Below are positions 12,051-25,287 of a DNA stretch of 64,000 bases, in pieces. Under the pieces are notes generated by a model. That model was not told the DNA's origin. It saw only the letters and a program-made list of their open reading frames with translations, and searched no databases. The stretch is from NCBI GenBank assembly GCA_021234155.1, contig JAJEKV010000781.1, forward strand, positions 28,009-92,008, read 5' to 3'. Position 1 is the first letter of the stretch; the number at the start of each line of letters is the position of its first letter. This DNA comes from Isoetes taiwanensis. Lineage: Eukaryota; Streptophyta; Lycopodiopsida; Isoetales; Isoetaceae. The position numbers and the translations under genes are program-made.

Positions 12051-12247
12051 TTTACTGAACCCGTTTGTCATTCTTGAGAAGAATGAATCAAGAAAATGAC
12101 GGAATGCTCATCCACTTATCTTGACTTATCTTGACGTAGAAGCTGAGAATTCTAGAAGACCGAAGGAAAAAGTCTAATCCTCAATTTCCTGGATATTTAG
12201 CCAGCTTGTCGAACCACAAGTAACAAAAGAGAAGTGTGAGAAGCATC

Positions 12248-13972
12248 ATGGGGAGACTTGGGTTGCTTCTAATTCTGGTAGCTCTATTTATTCAAGGAAT
12301 TACAGCTGCTTCTGTGAATGTGAATGAAGGAAAATTGTCAGATGTAACACAATTAGATGCCTTGGCTACCATAGCTGGAGAGAGCTATGGAGATGCTCTG
12401 TTGGACTTGTTGAATGGAACAGAAGGGTCCTGGCATCCCATGGCATTCTGGAGGTTTATGATACTGGGTGCTCCTCCCAACAATGAGGGCCTTGATCTTA
12501 CCAAAGAGAACGAGCTACTGAGCAGGAATGTGTCTGAAATGGGAGGATTGTCCGCCACTAAGAGCTCAGCTATAGGAGGAGTAGACGGAGTATACAACAA
12601 CGGCATTCAATACGTGGAGGGGGTCGGAAATGTTGACGTAACTGCTTGGTCTTTAGTCTATTCCTGCCTTTTAGTCTCTTCAGCCTCCACCCAATGCGCT
12701 ACTCTAGACCCTGTATTCATCACTTACGCTAACAACAGGCCTGAGTATGTTAGCCTGTTTAGAGGATTCTTCTCTGGTAACAGTTCTACTTACTTTGCCA
12801 CTACTGTCTCTGCTGACCTTGCTAAGCTTCACGACCAAAATGCTTTAAAAGGTCTACAGAGCTGCACATATAATTCCTTTCAAGCCGCTAGAAGTCTGCT
12901 TAGTGCCTCTTATGGTCTTCCAGGTTTTGTCTGTTATGACAGTTCATCAAACCTTACAATCCAGAGGATCTTCTCTAACCAGCATACACTTGATGAAGAG
13001 ATTAAATCATGGCCAAAGGTCAAAACTGAAGAATGCGCTGCTGCTCCTTTCTTTCAGGTTAATTACGACGGTAGTCTGATGGCTTGTGCAAAAAGGGATG
13101 ATAATTACTACTATTGTATTACAGTGAAGAAATCACAAAATTGCACATACATTCAGACCATTGTGGGTATGTATGACAGTATAATATATAACAGGGAAAG
13201 TACAGATTGTGATGAGCGTATCTCCTCTAAAAATGTTTATTACAATTCTGGCTACACATATGTTACAAGCAAATGGGAAACTACTGATGGTCAAGATAAA
13301 GATGAATTTGAAAAGGGGCAGGCAATGGGAGACTTCTGCTACATGAAAGTCCAAAACAGCGAAATCTCCCATTGGGTAAGCTGCACAGACGATAATTCGT
13401 CTAGATGCGACCCAACATATTTCTCAAAAGATCTACTGAAGGCAACGCTGGAAGACACTGCAAACAGCTTTCTATCGGGCCATGTGACGCAATTCAACGT
13501 GGAAAGGGGGACGTCTAGTGGAAAGACGGAAGCTGGAGCCTTGGCCATAGCCACGTTCATAACGCTGGTTGGTGTGGTGGGACCTTTGACCAGATTTGAG
13601 CTCAAGTTATCCAACTGCTCAACAGAGTCGCATTCAATCCTTCGCTGCCTTGGCTTATGCATCCTCAATATGGCCTTTGGGGTTGCTGTTTATGCCCCAA
13701 TTATTTCTGCCATGAAAACCGAAATTGAAAGGCAAAAACCTTTTCATACATGGGCCATATCCGCTACATCTGAGTCTGTTAACAGTTATGGTGCTAAGCT
13801 GCTGTTCCTCACCTTTGTTGAAGGGAACTCCAATTATTTCAATCGTTTTATTATGAACGTGTACATTTGGCCTTCTGTCGTTGCTCTCTTCATCACCGCC
13901 TGTCGCACAGCTCTAATTTATAGAGATCCTAAAGTACATCTACACCACGTTCAGCTCAGCTCAAATTTATAG
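12248..13972 (+). CDS. Orphan secretory-pathway membrane protein, 574 residues
   Basis: This is one uninterrupted exon. The frame is open from 12236, but the first ATG at 12248 gives a typical signal peptide (MGRLGLLLILVALFIQGITA). About 400 residues of predicted lumenal or extracellular domain follow, with many cysteines and seven Asn-X-Ser/Thr sites (about residues 56, 94, 178, 235, 298, 383, 456). Three hydrophobic segments lie near residues 429-448, 466-489 and 535-556, followed by a short tail. I recognise no catalytic motif or named family. The topology suggests a surface or endomembrane protein; function is unknown. A foldback element lies in its presumed promoter, and its 3' end was altered by a 43-base duplication (13915-14006). 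It is the only long, clean, protein-like frame in the window. An unannotated transposon-encoded protein is an alternative, but no flanking element supports that. Confidence 0.75.
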   Translation: MGRLGLLLILVALFIQGITAASVNVNEGKLSDVTQLDALATIAGESYGDALLDLLNGTEGSWHPMAFWRFMILGAPPNNEGLDLTKENELLSRNVSEMGGLSATKSSAIGGVDGVYNNGIQYVEGVGNVDVTAWSLVYSCLLVSSASTQCATLDPVFITYANNRPEYVSLFRGFFSGNSSTYFATTVSADLAKLHDQNALKGLQSCTYNSFQAARSLLSASYGLPGFVCYDSSSNLTIQRIFSNQHTLDEEIKSWPKVKTEECAAAPFFQVNYDGSLMACAKRDDNYYYCITVKKSQNCTYIQTIVGMYDSIIYNRESTDCDERISSKNVYYNSGYTYVTSKWETTDGQDKDEFEKGQAMGDFCYMKVQNSEISHWVSCTDDNSSRCDPTYFSKDLLKATLEDTANSFLSGHVTQFNVERGTSSGKTEAGALAIATFITLVGVVGPLTRFELKLSNCSTESHSILRCLGLCILNMAFGVAVYAPIISAMKTEIERQKPFHTWAISATSESVNSYGAKLLFLTFVEGNSNYFNRFIMNVYIWPSVVALFITACRTALIYRDPKVHLHHVQLSSNL

Positions 13973-14006
13973 AGATCCTAAAGTACATCTACACCACGTT
14001 CAGCTC
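13915..14006. repeat. Perfect 43-base direct duplication across the stop codon
   Basis: The segment 13915-13957 is repeated exactly at 13964-14006, offset 49 bases. The stop TAG of the 574-residue gene lies inside the second copy. Because 49 is not a multiple of three, the duplication shifted the frame; see the findings. Confidence 0.95.
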
Positions 14007-14237
14007 CCTATGGTGTTGACACGTGGCATATTTTCAATCCCCGAAAGTCATAAAGTTGTTCGTATTTATCTTAACATATCTGTTATATATATACAATTAT
14101 ATAAAATGCTGCCCTTGTTTCGGAGTGCCGGTCATTCTAATGCGGGCCGGTCAGATTGTGAGATCCACGCCAAGAGGAAGCCACGCCATGATTCCCAATC
14201 AACCCCCTTATTTGGGGCTTTGATTTCATCCAGTTGA
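14007..14237 (+). pseudogene. Possible former C-terminal extension of the upstream gene
   Basis: Without the 49-base offset, the frame of the 12,248 gene would continue through this stretch to the stop at 14237, adding about 77 codons. As it stands the stretch is out of frame and separately open from an ATG at 14010. The sequence (for example LPLFRSAGHSNAGRSDCEIH) gives no family clue, so this may equally be chance open sequence in the 3' UTR. Confidence 0.3.
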
Positions 14238-17200
14238 ATGTGCAGATCAATGGCCAAGGTTTGGCCACCCATATTAAGTGCAATTAATGCCATAAGATAA
14301 GGTTGCGAGAACAAATTAATTGTCTTCTTGTGATGTGGCATTTAGAAAGGAAAAAAAGTTTCTTTTGAAACATCTTGGGAGGCTAAAGCTACGCAATTTT
14401 TTCTTGGATTCGGGCGATGGCTATGGCGAGTCGATGGACTATTTTTATACGGCGATGAAGTGGCACAAGCAATTAAGTATATATCATTATCTCGGCCGTT
14501 TGGTGGATAGATGTCTAACATTTTTTTTTTTCACCATTGCTCATTTGGCCCAGATCGGGCAAAGTGGCGCTTCTTCTGCGGTTCTCATCGGCGGGATGCC
14601 GCGGCGATGTCCGGTAGGGTTAAAGGATACGAAGCGATTGATTAGTGCCCTCCTATGTTTTGAAGCCGTGGCGATAGCTATTACGTAATATGAAGGCACT
14701 TTCGGCGTCTCGGCCGGATAACTTGATTTTGAGCTTCAATCATAGATGAACCTTCCGATATTTCTTTGGACTAAGCCGAATCCCTCGCATCCGTCAATTT
14801 TTAGGCAAGTTTTATTTTTGATCCGGTGCAAATGTGGGTGTCGACATACCCGCAATCGCAGATAAGGACCTCATTGATCGATTGTATTGCTCTTGTACCC
14901 CTTCATTGGTATTGCTCTGTGCCCCTTCTTCTGTTGTTTTGCATAAAATTGGTGGAGTTTTATGTGATGAGAACTATAAGAAGGAAACATAATTAACGGA
15001 AGGGAGACATATTTGATGTTCTTCTTTGAAGCATTCAAGGTGCAAGATAGTCAAACTCAACCTGCCATTGTAAGGGAAAATTTTAAGTCGATTGTACATT
15101 CTCTGGAGTTGTTTTTGTGTACATAGATAACCTTGCCATTTGAAGCTTTTGCATAATAGCTTGCTCTTACGCTAATGCATCCGCACTTGCCGATTACATA
15201 TCTGAAAAAAGAGTTAAATAATAAATTAAATAGCTAATGCTTCATGATGTTTCTTAGGCGTCGGCGATAGGGCAAAATTACCAATGTCAGGTGGTTTAAC
15301 CGACTAAGCGCACAAAGCAAGTTGTTTCTCGACTCCTTTGATTATAGATCGTGATGTGTGCTACTCTAGGCACGGATTCTTAGACTTATATGGACCACGA
15401 TGTCTTCAACTGTATTGTAGATAGGCGGGTGCGATTATCGAGTCTAGGAAGATTGAAGTCGACATAGCAAATAGATGTGTTTCAATGCCGCAAAGAGTGA
15501 TTCATCTCAAGCAATATAATGCTAGATATTAATATGTAGAATCCGTTTTATTGAAGGGAGTTCAGCTTGGATATGTTCTTCTATACTCTCTAAATAGAGT
15601 GTTGTGACCCAATTTCATGGAGTTTTCCACTTCTCCGCAAGCAAATATTGACGGCTCCAAAGACACCTTCGAGTGAGCTTGGTATTTTATATCTTGATTG
15701 TATTCAAGTGTTAATTACAAATGTTTTGGGGGTCATTTTGTGTGTATGTCGATGTGGTAAGTAAATACATGAGTGCATTTACCTTTTAAGATGGCGTTGG
15801 CACCTTCAACAATGTTTTTTTTTCTTCTCGTCAATCTAACGTCTAGTCTTATTTTATGTTTTGAGTTAAATGCCCGAAAGTATAATCTGATATTTTAATT
15901 CTAGTGTATCATTCCTTGCATACCCATGAATATCATGCACGTTTGTTCTTACTTCAATCTTTTTTCAGGTGTTAATATCTTGGCTTGGATATGGCAAGTT
16001 GACAAACATTGGCATTGATTTGGAATTCCCATTTTGCAAAGGCCATTTTGCGGGAATTCTTTGCAAAGGCCATGGGAACCACTGGAGCCCTAGGCAAGTC
16101 ACTGTAATTCCCCATTGTTGCTGTGAGGTTATCAAAGCTTTGCCATATCTTTTCTATTATATTATAATGTCGGTCTCCTTCTTACTTTCCCTTTTTTTTT
16201 TTTTTTTGCTTATACCCAAACGGATCGTTGTAAACATGGAGAACATATGATGCAGTGCCCTAAGGCGCCGATTTTTGTTCTAAGAGTTCCACGGTAAGCT
16301 TTACGCTTCTATCTCTTTGTTTTTGTAGAAGCCTCTGTTTTTTGTAGTTTTCTTAAATCATTGTCATGTTGGATTGAAAATCCATAGGCACTATAATGGA
16401 GCTTTTCGCTATATTTGATGCGTTGTGATGTGGCATCTTGAAATAGTTGCACAACCAAACTTCCGGAATAGTTGCCAAAGAAGCTCATCTTACAATCCTA
16501 AATCAAAAGGCGGTTCCTTGGTTTTGCACTTTCAGAAATATATTAGTGGCGATTACATTGATAATGGACCGAATTTTGAGATATATTATGCCAGCCCCAA
16601 TTTTGATAATGCCACATGCATTTAATGAAATGTACCTTTCGAAACTCTCATTTGGTGAGTTGTTTGTCGAAGTGCAAAAGCCCATCGCTAACTAGTTTTA
16701 TTTCTTTGCTTGATGAGTAAATTGTGTGCATGCAAGCTGTTTGAGTATTAAGAAATTTAAATTTGTTCGAGTAGTAAGTCTTTGTGAAGCAAGGAAAGGA
16801 GCTTAAGCATTGGAAGGCGGATCCTTCTAACCCACATTTCAAGTTTTCTTGGGGACGATTCTTTGCTTCTTTCTATAATTCCTTAAGTCAAATTTCCAAG
16901 GAGTACACCAACGGTCAGAAATAAACATTTAGTATAGGGCGTCCTACAATGTTGGAGGTCCTCCAATGTGTGAGGAAGTGCATTTCACTTGCAATACCCT
17001 TTCATTCTTCTTGGTGAGACATAATGTCTCACCCTAGATTTTGAAGGCAAAGCGAATTGAAATACAAACACGGCATTAAAGTGTAGTCTTTAAAACGAAC
17101 TTAAATTGAAAGGGTTAATCTATCTGCGGATAAAGGAACCAACTTGGGCCGAACTTATATCTGGTTTGCTTTTGACTGCGGCATGGGTAAGAGACTCTTC

Positions 17201-20200
17201 ATGGATCCCAAGTTTTGATGTATGTATTACGTGGATTTAGGCTGTGAGGAAATGGGTCTTATACAAGACCAAGAAATAGAAACAAAAGCAAGGCTTTGGG
17301 GCTATGGATGTGCAAAAGGGTGATCAGGCTTCCGGCTCAAGTCGCAGTTCTAAAGGGCGAGGTTTAGATGTGGGTTTAGAAATTCTGTCCGGGAGAAACC
17401 ACGGCCAGTTCTAAAGGGCATTGCCTGTGGGCATAGGTTTCTATGTTGCTGTGTACATTCTTGAGTGGGATATAGGATTTGTTGCGGGCGGTGTAAATCT
17501 GAAAGCTATATCTTGGATTTTTTTTTTGAAGAAACGGCGAGAAGGCATGCAGATCTCGTGAGTTGCCTTATCTCCTTCTATTATGTTTCGATTCTTACAA
17601 ATATATTCTCCTTTGCGAAAAGGAATCGGAAGCTTCTAAGCGTGTTGGAGCGGCCTATGGTGAGCAGCTATGATGGAGGGCTTTGTCCGGAGCATGGCTG
17701 ATCCCATCTTTTTTTCTTCTATGGTTTTCAAAATGGAGCACATCCATAGAGCTTCGAGGGAAGGTCTTTCTTTACGCACTTTCTTTGTTTCTTAGTGGTG
17801 CGTGTTATTGTAGTATCATGAGAAACAAGACAATGCTCTTTCTTTTTACGCTTCCATACTCTAATAGCGTTCCCTCTGTGATCCTTTTGGAGATGCAATG
17901 ATGCTCTTCATTAATTTTGTGTTTGTTTTTGCGGTGATGGATTCTCTTGGATCAATTCCCTTGCTCAAGCAATTGCGGTGAATCGGTGAATCGGTTAGAA
18001 GGTGTGGCTATTCGGACAATGGACTGTGGTAAGCTCATGAGGAATCGGATTATCATTCTTTATTAATGTTTGATTTAAAGCTTCAATTTTGACCTTAGTT
18101 TTGTCATGCACATTTATTTCTCATTTGTTAACACGGCAAAGATTAACTTCGATTCGGCAAAAGCCTCTCCTTGCCATAAGCTGCGAACTTTAGAATGCGG
18201 AAAAAAAACCAACGAATTTAGATGCCGGCATGCAAGATTAGGACCGATTGAGATATATGAAGCCTTGGTCGCTCGCCATAACTCAGACCTCCATCCTCAA
18301 TGTTTTACGCTTTCGAAAAGGCATCACGTTCTTTATGTTCTTTTTACTTTGATCCCTATTGATTGCTGATCCGATACTTCTTGGCCCATTTTGGGGTTTG
18401 GAATCAATTCTCATCCCCATGATATTAAGATTTGGTTTTAGATCTAGGCTATGGTTGCTTTGGAGAGTGAAAACCAGGAAATTTAGTTGCAAGTTGCGGG
18501 CTACTCGATTAAGAGTACTCCAAAATTTCGAATAATCAATCTTTGATTTTTATTAAAGGTTTTTGGTAGACTTCATGTAAAGATATGCACGTCGGTGTAA
18601 ATTGCGGTAGAAACATGTTGGAATCTTGTTAGAGAGGTTAATCTATGCGGACGACCATGCCCTTTGTTCAAAGTGTTTCAGTCATGTAGCAACTTCTAAA
18701 AGACAATACATGATACATCATCTACAATTGTTAACATCATGTAGCAGCTATAGGTCTTATCATCTGATTATAATTGGGTTCAATTCTGAGATAATATGAC
18801 TATTGTGATGTTCTTAATTGTATGGATATCTAATTAGCATGAAGGGATGTTGTACATTGCCTAGTTTCCAAGGTTCATAAGCTGTCTTACTAGCTGATTC
18901 TTGGTAAAAGTTTCAACATGCCATACACTTCCACTAAGACATTGTTATGCTCTTTCAGAATTTAAGTACCGTTGTCAAAGGTCATTACGTATTAGTGCGC
19001 CCGAGGATATAAGCATTGCCATAAATTTTTCATTACATACAAATTTCGGCCGGGCATCGATTTTTAGAGATGGAGACACATGTTTAAGCCATAAAAGTAT
19101 TCTCGCTCCCTTGGGTGTGTACTTGTAAAGAGAGTGCAATTGTTATTTGTGCAAAAGCAAGAGGTAATGTTTGATCTTATTCTTTATGATATGCAACTTT
19201 CTTTATGCATAATCTAGAGATGAGAACATAAAAGGTTTAGATCATGTGTTCTCACTTTTATAAAATTAGGGAGATTTACAAACTTGAAAATGCAAAAAGC
19301 AAGGTATATGATCTTGTGGCATATGCATAAATGCAATATTATAGATAAAATTTATTGATGGAGTGTATTTACTTGGTGTTGATGAGGTTGAGCAGGGGAG
19401 CTCTAGATTCCATCGATTTAAAGTCACGGGCATTTTGAAGCCCTCATTGGGGCGAGATGATCACACACATGCATGATGGTAGAGGGATTAAGTGGTGAGG
19501 TATGGAACCATTAAAGCAGACCGCTAATAGTCTTATGGGGCATATGGCGGCTTCCCAATTTATTATCGCGGTAAAAAATGGTTCCTAAAGTGTCGGCATA
19601 ACTCAAAGAAATAGGATCGAGAATGCACATATAAATTTGGGTACCAAGCCCCTAGCATATGAAACTTCGGTTTTGGACTTGAGCTTGGATTCATCCGATT
19701 TGATAGCATTGACAAGTCGGCCTTAATGAGTCTTTGTAAAAGTGGTGAGTACATTATAAGGATGGGGTCAAAAAAAGGACTAAAAAGGGGCGGCAGAGGA
19801 TGAAGGAGGAGGATTAAATAGGTGGGTTTCTATATATTTTCCCTTTGTGGCCGTCAATCTGGCAGAAACAAATCTTAGAGCAGCACACAAGGAATGCCCA
19901 ATAATGATAATGCTTTGAATCCCATAAAATTTTGCGTTTTTTACCTTTGCCTCATTTGCAACACTTGAGCAAACTAGGTGATATGCATAAATAAAAATTG
20001 TCATTTGTAAATATAGTACATGGACATTCGTTCTTTCTATGTGCCATAATAACAGTTAGCATAATTTGATGCCAATGGGCCAACTTTGCATTGTGCAGTG
20101 AGTGATGTGTGTGCGCATTGTGCAGTGAGTGATGTGTGTGCCATAATAACAGTTAGCATAATTTGATGCCAATGGGCCAACTTTGCATTGTGCAGTGAGT

Positions 20201-23200
20201 GATGTGTGTGCATCAAATAATACTTTTAACTTCTTCAAGTTAGCTAAATTTACCTTGACTTTTTTTATTTGCCCTTGTTGAGCAAGGTCACTTTAGCTTC
20301 TAACTTTCATGCCTAAATCTTCATACAGAAGTTTCCACTATATATGACCGGACAACTTAGTTTCCACTATAGATGACCAGTCAACTCTGTACACTCCTGT
20401 TTAGTCCATTGTTCAAAAAAGAAATTTGTTGATAGTGCGCTCCATAATAAGGAGATAGAAGAACAAAGAAATTCATTTTTAATTTTAAGATTGGGCATCA
20501 ATGCATGTCTCTTCTTTAATATGCATAGTTAGGGTTATCTCTACGACTATGTTCCCTTCATGCTTTTGATTAAAAATAGTTGCCCAAGAAAATTGAAAGG
20601 CATGTGTGTATATGTGCTAGCAAATTTGTCGAGTTCTTTCTCCCTCCCCACTCGTTAAGGAGATAATTAATGTACTTAACGTCATCTTCCCTTCTCTCTA
20701 TCTTCTATGTGTCTATCTATTAATGCATGTCCACACACAAAGAATGCACTTCACATCAGATTTATCATTCCACCTATGAACATACTATATGAATCGACGT
20801 CTTATTTAAACTACAAAATCAAGAACCGACTGGAATCTCGTATGTTTCTTTTGCGATCCTTCTTGATGAATATTTCTCTTTGGCTTTTACTTCAAAGTTT
20901 CGTTCTAACTTTATAATTGATTCACGTTCATGGGCATATGCTGATCTTCTTAATCTTGAACTTTACTTACAGATGTTGATAAACCAATAGTTGATCTTCT
21001 TAGCTTTGGATTTTACTCTCAGATCTCCATAACCCATGGCTCACAAACCCATTGATAATACAAAGACTTGTATAATTATATTATTATAGGATGCTTCTAT
21101 GATCACGACGACACGTTAGCTATTTTCGTGCGCAACACTTCTGTTGTAATTTTTTTGACACGTTGCATTCCAAGGTAAGGCAAAGATCTGCTGGCTATGG
21201 CGTCCTTCGAGAATGTTCGAGAATGCTGTGGGGTCAAAAACAGCCGCCCACAAGGGCATAGCCGGATCGGCTTGCCCTAAAAAGCGGCGAGGATTTTATC
21301 TTTGGCTGATTTGCAATATTGATGATTTCTTTGTTACGCCCGCAGTTACTCGAGGAGATTCGATCTTTGTCGCGAGAATCTGGCGCTCGATGTTGTTACG
21401 AGAATCCGGCTCCTCTGCTCTTAGATCCGGCATCTAGCAACTTGATTAGCATTAGTTGTTGCCATTATATTGATATCTTAAAATGCAGTCAGGCGGTTGG
21501 GGTCGCTAGAATGCCGGCATTTGGAAAGGACGAAAATTTGAAGAATTACGCTAGATTTGTGGACAATAAGATTAGGTGTGTGGGTTAGGCGGCGGCAAAT
21601 TTGCGGAGGTCTCGAAAATTGTGGATGAGAAGGTTTGCATGTGTGATCCGAAGAGATCGGCGAATTTGTCTTTGTGGCGAGAATGTGGACGGAGACAATT
21701 CCTAGGTGTCGATTCTAAAAAATTGACATCTGATAGAACGTCCCTCTGTCATCTTCTTGTTGCCGAAACACATGAGGTTTGAGTTGTCACTTCTTGACCT
21801 TCAATATTCTAGAGGAAAATTCAACACATTTTTTGTCTCAAGCCAAGCCAAGTGTTGATTAGAAATGCAGATCTGGAGAAAATCCGTGCTCATAATATCC
21901 AAGAGAAAATTACGGATATCGACTTTAATTATATATCCGGGTTACCATGGCAAGTTAATCGACAATCGAGTGGATGTAGTATGGTATAAAACAAGATTTA
22001 TTTGGCTGTTGTTGTGAAGCTTAGGAGAGGCAAAGCATTACGTTTCATGTGGCGGAATACCAAATCCACATTTCGACTTCAGGTGAACTTGTGAACTGAT
22101 CTTCTATTTCCTTATTCTATTGTATTCTGTTCTGAAAATCTACCTATTTGCTTTTTGCACATCAACTGAAAAGAGCAGTTTGAAAAGCAGTGATATTAAA
22201 ATCCATTGAATGGTTTGTGCTTTTATTTATCTTTATGTCCATCCTGTTTGTTTGAAGGACCATATATGACTTCTTAAGCATCGATCTTCTTTTAACTAGA
22301 AATCTATAATCTGGAAATTTTCTGTAACTATTTGAGGTACAGCCATTTGCTTTTTTCTTCCTTATATAGATGTTAGATGAACACGATTGCAAGTTCAAAC
22401 TTCTCAGAATCTTTGAGCATTTGTAGCGGCATCATTTTGCTGCTGGAAGTCTTTTCATATTCTTTATTTGGCCTGAAGACAACTGAACATCTATTATGTC
22501 CATGATGCCATTAAGTCTTTTTGAAATTGATGACATAAGTCGTGATTTACATAAAGACATAAAATTTGTCTCTAAGAAAAAGAGGCAACATATGGTTACT
22601 TGAACCAAACCTCGTGCTGCATTTTCGCGATCTGCATTATTTCTTAAGGTTGATTTAAGCAACAACATGATAAGTTTTGAAAGGGATTATGCCTAGCTTT
22701 GGCAAACTTTCTTAGGTGTTTGTGCTCATCACATAAGATACATATCAGATTAGCTGAATTTCTTCATTGCAATATCGTGGGGGATTTGATTGCACTCTTC
22801 TGGATTACTCCCCCGCACGAACTTTGGTTTGATTTAACTGGGTTCAACTCCTCAGCCAATAGATTTGCTGCAGAGCCATAGCCATACTCTTCGGAAGAGC
22901 TTTGGACACTTAGAAAGTTTTTTTTTTTTTTTTTTTTCAGCTTGCTTCTTTAAAATTTTATTCCTCCGGATTTCTGATCTTGCTTTAAATGTATCATTTC
23001 TGTTCTTGCTTCAAGTTTATTTCGGATTTTTATCTCATGCTTGGTCACGGATCTTGAAACGGATCTTCATATTTGGTGCTAACAATCATGGATTTTTGGT
23101 TCTTGATGGCTTTCTATCTGTGTTAGTTTCAATTGAAACTTTGATTTGCCTGATTGGAGTTCCTTAGATTCACAGATTAAAGCTCTAATTGATTCTGTTT

Positions 23201-24313
23201 GGCATTAATTTGAAGCTCTACATGATTTATACATGTTGATGTATTCATTGTTTATATCTGGAGCTTTGTAAGGCGAAGATGCTTCTACCAAGGCTTCGTA
23301 TGGAGACCACCTATGTGCCTGGGGTTTTTGCACCGACGGTTTAATTCTCTGGCCACTGCATGTGCTTAAGCTACAACAGGCTTCAGGTGCATTTTGAATG
23401 GAGTTAGCTTTAGTGTTGTACTGCTATATTTGGCACATGTAACACATTTGAATACACTTTCTGTTGTAATATATTGAAAATCATGTATTCTATGCTATTC
23501 AATGGTTTTATTTGCGTGTATTTTATTGGATCCAATGTTTTAACATTAAACAAGGTGTTGTTGCACAATGAGTTACACATGAGGACTTGAAAGAATATAA
23601 AATATTTGTGAAAAAAAGCGAGAAAAAGAGAGAATGTGAAAGCATACAAAGAAAAGATGAATAGAAGTGGTGTTTTCATCATAGAAGGTATTGAATCCGA
23701 CCACAACTCTACGTAAATCATTCAAGAAATGTGAAGGCTTGTCTTAAATGTATATTTTGAACTTAGAGAATAGAATCACTATCCCTGCCTTAACAAATTC
23801 ATGTAATATTATCCCTCTTGCATCAAGTAATTCAGCAGATGAAACTCCCTAAATATGTGGGTTTGTAGTCCAACGCTAAAATCTATAACCCTAGATTAGT
23901 AAATCTGCCACTTAGCACACCACATGTATAATTGTTCATCTATCATCAGACAAATTTAAGCAAGCCTTCCATTTCATTTCCTTAAGATATAGTTATAGCA
24001 GCGAGAACTAGACTATTAGTAGAATAGAATAGAATAGAATATTATTTTATCGTCCACGGAGACCAACTGGCCTATGGGACCCAAGTACAAAGAGAGAGCA
24101 GCAGGCCTTCCTAAAACTTTTTATCTTGATCCTAATTTATCATTTGGCGAATGAAAATGCAATGGCATCAGTTATTACCTAACTAGTTGTAACATATTAA
24201 GATAGAATATGCCGTTTAGACTATAAAAACCAATTATTTAGATACTTTTCTTGAATTTAGACTATGTCGTTAAACTTGGTTACAAATTGTATCGAAATCC
24301 TTGGCATCATCAT
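14238..24313. other. Ten kilobases without an identifiable gene
   Basis: I see only short open frames (the longest about 120 codons at 14320-14688, 93 at 15969-16250, 100 at 22865-23167), none resembling a family I know. A slightly GC-richer stretch at 21,190-21,780 contains several overlapping short frames and could be a decayed gene. Poly(T) runs occur at 16,191-16,207 and 22,918-22,937, and an AATAG run near 24,015-24,040. No splice chain could be assembled with confidence. Confidence 0.4.
20042..20213. repeat. Tandem duplication of about 100 bases
   Basis: The unit GCCATAATAACAGTTAGCAT... with TGCCAATGGGCCAACTTTGC occurs at 20042 and again at about 20137. A shorter unit, GCATTGTGCAGTGAGTGATG, is additionally duplicated inside the first copy. 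A separate duplication of about 28 bases (GTTTCCACTATAGATGACC) lies at about 20,330-20,388. Confidence 0.9.
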
Positions 24314-24341
24314 TGTTGGCTCCCATTCTGGGAAGCCAACA

Positions 24342-25190
24342 TGAATATGTAGCAAAATAACAGGGGGTTCCAGGGGGATCTGATATGGATGTAAGAATAA
24401 CAATTCCCAAAACCATAGACTATATATCCCTAAAACAATTGAATAGGTTGTTATAAAAAAAAGGATAGATTTAAGATAAAAAATAATTACATTAGCTCAC
24501 TGGGTAAATTGGGTAAAGTAATCTTATTAGGACATTGAGTTATTTTGGTAGAGGTTCGAACCCCCATATTTCATGTTCTAAAATCTTAGGCAAAGTCGTA
24601 TAGAGGTTCGATATTCCCTCAAAACCTTAGGTGAAATCGTATTTCATATTTCAAAGTCATTGACACCTCCAATCATAAATGTCTATAAGCGAAACAAGAG
24701 GTGCCCAGAGGCTCCAACATACGATCTGGGTCATACGATCGACGAATCCGACGACTGTGGTAGTCCAGGGTGCACCTCGTTTAGAATATGTAGCAAAATA
24801 ACTAACAATTCCCAAAACCATAGACTATATACCCCTAAAACAATTGAATAGGTTGTTATACAAAATTACATAGATTCAAGATAAAAAATAACCGCATTAG
24901 CTCATTGGGTGCATTGGTTAAAGTAGTCTTATTAGGACATTGAATTATTTTGGTAGAGGTTCGAACCCCCATATTTCATATTCTAAAATCTTAGGCAAAG
25001 CTGTATAAAGGTTCGATATTCCCTCAAAACCTTAGGCGAAATTGTACTTCATATTTCAAAATCATAGGCGCCTCTAATCATAAATGACTATAGCCCAGAG
25101 GCCCCAACATACAATCTGGGTCGTAGGATCAACGAATCCGACGACTGTGGTAGTCCAAGGTGCACCTCATTTAGAATATATAGCAAAATA
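24342..25190 (+). mobile_element. Two tandem SINE-like repeats with tRNA-type boxes
   Basis: Two units of about 390-400 bases (from about 24400 and about 24804) share most of their sequence. Each contains TTAGCTCA(C/T)TGGGT, like a Pol III A box, and about 45-50 bases later GAGGTTCGAACCCCC, a clear B box. Each unit ends with a variant of GAATATGTAGCAAAATAAC. The block sits inside family-2 LTR copy A, with ATG possibly duplicated at its ends; the sister LTR lacks it. The structure suggests tRNA-derived SINEs inserted or amplified in tandem. Confidence 0.65.
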
Positions 25191-25287
25191 TGATAGATGT
25201 AGTTAGTCTGGTTTGCCTAGAATATTTAGGGGAAAAGTGGAAAGAAAAAAAGACAAATTTTTTTTTTATCGTTTTTGTGTAGAGGGA

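Noticed and set aside
12236-12247. GTG start at 12236 for the orphan gene
   Set aside because: Plant nuclear translation starts at ATG; the ATG at 12248 gives a proper signal peptide.
24551-24968. tRNA genes at the GGTTCGAACCC boxes
   Set aside because: No cloverleaf stems or anticodon loop could be folded; tRNA-derived SINE boxes explain the match.
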